Source: Diphasiastrum complanatum
Lineage: Eukaryota > Streptophyta > Lycopodiopsida > Lycopodiales > Lycopodiaceae
Length of the DNA stretch: 62,000 nt
NCBI GenBank assembly: GCA_029204225.1
Contig: CM055106.1
Coordinates: 12,497,215-12,559,214, forward strand
Direction of reading: 5' to 3'
Shown one piece after another: positions 58,787 to 62,000 of this stretch (positions are counted from its first letter, which is position 1; every line of letters begins with the position of its first letter). The notes beneath the pieces are model-generated. The model was not told the origin of the DNA. It saw only the letters and a list, made by a program, of their open reading frames with translations, and searched no databases. A program made the position numbers and the translations under genes.

Positions 58787-60359
58787 ATGGCTTCCAATGG
58801 TGGGATCATGTTAGAAACTAATGATAGGTTGATCATCAAACTACTCTACCTGGAAAGTGAGGATTGAGTCTTTACTTGAGTTGAATGAACTCATGGACAT
58901 AGTTGCAGGAACTGAAGAGAGACCACCCACAGTTCAAGAGCAGCAAAGGTTTGATAAGAAGGCTAAAAGGGCTCTTCATATCATTAAAATGAATGTTACC
59001 AATCTTTTTCTCAAGGAAGTTGGTAAAAGTCAAAGTGCAAGTGAGGCATGGAATGCCAGGAAGAAGCTCTTTGAATCAAAGTCCACATCTAGGGTATTGA
59101 CCCTAAGGAGGCAAATATTTTCTAGGAGGCAAAGAGAGGGAGAAAGTGCTCATGCATTTGTCTTGAGGGTTAGGTCCTTAAGTGATGATCTAGCATGCAT
59201 TGATGAAAGCATAAAAGATGGTGAAATAGTCCAAGTTTTGTTGAATGGTTTGCTAGATGAACATGCTAACCTTGTGCAAAGTTTTGTCATTCAAAGAGTC
59301 TTGCCAAGTGTGGTTGACTTGAAAGAGATCTTATTGGCTAAAGACCATAGGTTGCAATCAAAGCTTGATGGTGCATCCTTGCAAGGTGGAGGTGAAGAGG
59401 CTTTCTTCACAAAAAGCAAAGTCAAAGACAAAAGTAAAGGGAAAGGGATATGGTCCAAAGGTGGTAACTCGGATCATGATGATCACTATTCCTCCTCCTC
59501 TTCTACTTCTTTTAGAAAGAAAGATAAGTCAAAGTTCAAGTGCTTTTATTGTGGAATAAAAGGTCATTTTGCTAATGAATGTCATAAGAAGCAAAGTAAT
59601 GAAGGTAGCAAGCAAAACAACTTTTGTACTTCTAATGAGGATCTAGATTTTTGTGATTCTCTCACGATGTGTTCTTCAAGTATAATGTCAAGTGGAAGTG
59701 ACAAGGATTCGTGGTGGATAGATAGTGGATCTAGTTCACACATGACTAGTCACAAGGAGTTCTTTACTTCTTTGATCTCTTATGTTGGAACCAAGAAAGT
59801 GGTTCACATGCCAAATGGTAGTGAGTGTATGATCAAAGGTATTGGCTCAATTCCTATTTGTCTTTCCACTAATAGGAATGTAAGGCTTGATGGTGTTCTT
59901 TACATTCCTTCGCTTTCAAGGAATTTGCTAAGTGTTGGTCAAATGTTAAAGAAAGGGTACAAGACAAAGTTTGTTGGAGATGTTTGCTTCATTACTAAGG
60001 GAGATGTCTTGATTGCTAGGGGCAATATACAAGGTAGACTTTACAAGCTTGATGCATTTGTTATGTCCAACAAGAGGAATGAAATGGATGTTGGTGGTTC
60101 TCTCAACTTTCAAAAATCAATTCCTAGCATCAATAAGATTGGTAGATCTTATGCAAAGTCTAAAGAGCTTCTTTATGCTAGATCTAGGTTGAGATCTAAT
60201 GAGATTCTTGGAGATAGTTATTGTTGTGTTAACTTGGCAACTTTTGGTGAATCTATGATCAATGTTTTGGATCCATTGGATCTTGAAGATGGAGTAGTGC
60301 TACCTACTAGTCAAATGGAGTCATGTGGTGCTAAATTAGTATCATGTCTGAACTCATAG
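58787..60359 (+). pseudogene. gag-protease of copia element D, integrase and RT absent
   Basis: The natural start is ATG at 58787 (MASNGGIMLETNDRL). A one-base shift near 58830 separates it from the long frame 58857-60359 (500 codons), which reads YSTWKVRIESLLELNELMD onward. It has the copia gag helices, a zinc knuckle CFYCGIKGHFANEC (about 59540), protease WWIDSGSSSHMT (about 59713), and the strand RNLLSVGQML near 59930. The frame matches element C up to LYKLDAFV (about 60045). There the integrase pre-domain should follow, but instead it reads MSNKRNEMDVGGSLNFQKSI and on to the stop with no integrase motif. A single early frameshift with 500 clean codons behind it suggests a young copy. Confidence 0.88.
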
Positions 60360-62000
60360 ATTTCCAAGTCTTGGTTTCTCTTCAATAGAACTGCATGGCA
60401 AGTGCAAAAATGGAAAAGGTAAGAAGAGAGCTAACTTCATCAATGGAGGTGATGAAAACTCTTCTTTGGAAATGGTTGTTGCTAATGACTTATTTACTCA
60501 TTTGGAAAAAGATGGTGCTTTGAGCATGTTTGAGGAAAAAGGTTCTTTTGCATCTTTATGTGATGAGTCCAAGAAAGTCATTTGTGCAACAAGCGGTGTC
60601 ACATGTATTCATAAAGAAAGTAGATCAAAAGGTTCTATCATGAGACTTGGTGAGGAAGATCTCAAGTCAAAAGGGAGATGAATTTGAAGTGTTCAAAGTA
60701 GGATGTACCTTGAACAATGCTTTTGTGAATGATAGTGAGAGTTCATTATCATTACCTATATCATTGATTAGAAGTCCAGGTTTGACAAAAAAAAAAATAC
60801 TTCAATCATTCTTATATTGAAGGTATTATGTATTCTTTTCATGGCTTCTAATGTTTGAGATTCTTCCATTTCTTATGATGCAACTATCAAGAGGGAGATT
60901 GCTAACTTTTGTGGTGTGATCATTAAGAGGGAGTCTTGTGAAGGGAAGGGCAAAGGAAGAGTGACTCTTGGGAAGATCCAAGGCATGGATCTTACATCTA
61001 TTCATCAACTCGAAGGATGGTATGATTGTGGTGGAGTGTTCATGCGTGATCAAGATGGAAAAAGGTTGGATGAAGAAGTACATGGAGCAACTCAAGTGGC
61101 AAATCAAGGCAAGGAGGATCTCATTGGTGAGCTCATTGAATTTTGGTTTGAGCTCAAATGGGTTGGTTTGATTAGATTTGATACTCAAATTCATCTACTC
61201 TACTTCATGTTGGATAGAATTGTAGAAATCTATGAAGTCCTTGATGTTTTATTGGAAGATCAAGATGTTGATCTTGAATTGCTTCATCAACACCAAGAGG
61301 CAAATAGCAAATGGAAGCTAGTCAAAAGCATCAAAGGGGAGCCACATGGGCAAAGTGTTTTGAATCTGTTTTTACATATTTTTGAGGGTCCAAATAAGGT
61401 TCTTGTAGCAGCAAGGAAGTGTCCTTTTACTCTACCTTACTTGTTTAATCTCATGTATGAACATTGTCATGTCAATGTGTTGGAATTGTCAAAATTCAAT
61501 GAAACTAGTTCCATAGTTTTGCATCCTTTGGATCTTGGAGATGGAATAGTTATCATTGTTGGTTTCTATGATCAAGTACATGCATTCATTCAAATATTGA
61601 AAGATATTGAAGTGGTCAATATGTTTACTTTTGAGCAAAGTTCAAGATCTAGCATCCTAGTGTTGGCAAATTGGCAAATTGTTGACAATGAAGGATCAAG
61701 GGTTGTATGCAAATCTTTTGGAGATACTTCAAGTATTTTAAGTTCAGGAATTGCTCATTCAAATGGAGCATAGAACACATCATTTTGGCATTCATTCGCT
61801 CAAGGGCTTTCATGGATTGGAGATCTACAAAGGCAAGGTGGTGATGGAGGTTCATTCATGGAGATACATGGTGCATTCACTATGGGCATAGTGGAATGTG
61901 GAGGAGGCATGCAAACACTTGTTGGTTACTTTCACTTACAAATTGTTTGCTGCTATTTTACAGAGAATTCAAAGGTGGTTACATGGAGGAATCCTTTCAT
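60360..62000 (+). other. Non-pol tail of element D with partly open frames, truncated by the window edge
   Basis: More than 1.6 kb with no integrase, RT or RNase H motif. Plus-strand frames remain open for long stretches: 60466-60681 (71 codons) and 60916-61773 (285 codons: GWYDCGGVFMRDQDGKRLDE, LLEDQDVDLELLHQHQEANS, ALDLSKF-like VLELSKFNETSSIVLHPLDL). A PLDLxDGxV box occurs at about 60270 in the gag-protease frame and again at about 61525 here, a hint of internal duplication. Codon use looks like that of copia coding sequence. I know no family for it. The 3' LTR lies beyond 62000. Confidence 0.5.

Overview
This window looks like TE-rich nuclear DNA of a land plant. It has GT-AG introns, one plant-type bHLH gene, and LTR retrotransposons primed by initiator tRNA-Met (TGGTATCAGAGC) or by a TGGCGCCGTTGCCG-type site. 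I cannot name the species. The short introns (110-255 nt) and a decayed gene resembling the DUF7869 family would fit a bryophyte, lycophyte or fern, but that is inference. There is no bacterial operon, CRISPR array or rRNA gene, and I recognised no tRNA gene.

Layout. 1-11 kb is a three-layer nest. A decayed minus-strand Ty3/gypsy pol fragment (1-678, probably resuming after 10977) was hit by non-coding LTR element A (684-10971, target duplication CCTAG on both sides). Element A was then hit inside its 3' LTR by element B (5270-10400, duplication CGTC[A/G]). B carries LTRs, a priming site and a broken gag-protease, with no reverse transcriptase, RNase H or integrase. A and B share leader repeats, priming site and 3' end. 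11-23.7 kb is the quiet part. It holds the one convincing host gene, a seven-exon atypical bHLH factor of the Arabidopsis bHLH110/112/123 type (13792-16433, 568 aa predicted), a 100-bp tandem duplication and a minus-strand pseudogene with DUF7869-like motifs (19546-21120).

23.7-46 kb holds copia remnants K and J (minus) and gypsy element F (minus, about 28554-43215). F is split by copia element C (33070-39228), the only nearly intact element. C's 682-bp LTRs differ at one position that I found, and one stop codon interrupts an otherwise continuous gag-pol frame. F carries a long non-pol coiled-coil ORF between integrase and 3' LTR, and part of its own pol is inverted. Copia element G (plus, about 43226-46000) has an in-frame deletion of reverse transcriptase. 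46-50.6 kb holds gypsy H remnants and a coiled-coil ORF (all minus). 50606-57981 is gypsy E, a relative of F with deletions. From about 57982 to the right edge is copia element D (plus), where gag-protease is followed by nearly 2 kb of non-pol sequence.

How the parts relate: nearly every element here has lost reverse transcriptase but kept gag and the cis signals (LTR, priming site, polypurine tract). They therefore look like parasites of autonomous relatives elsewhere in the genome. The least explained coding material is the extra ORF shared by F and E, and the non-pol tail of D.
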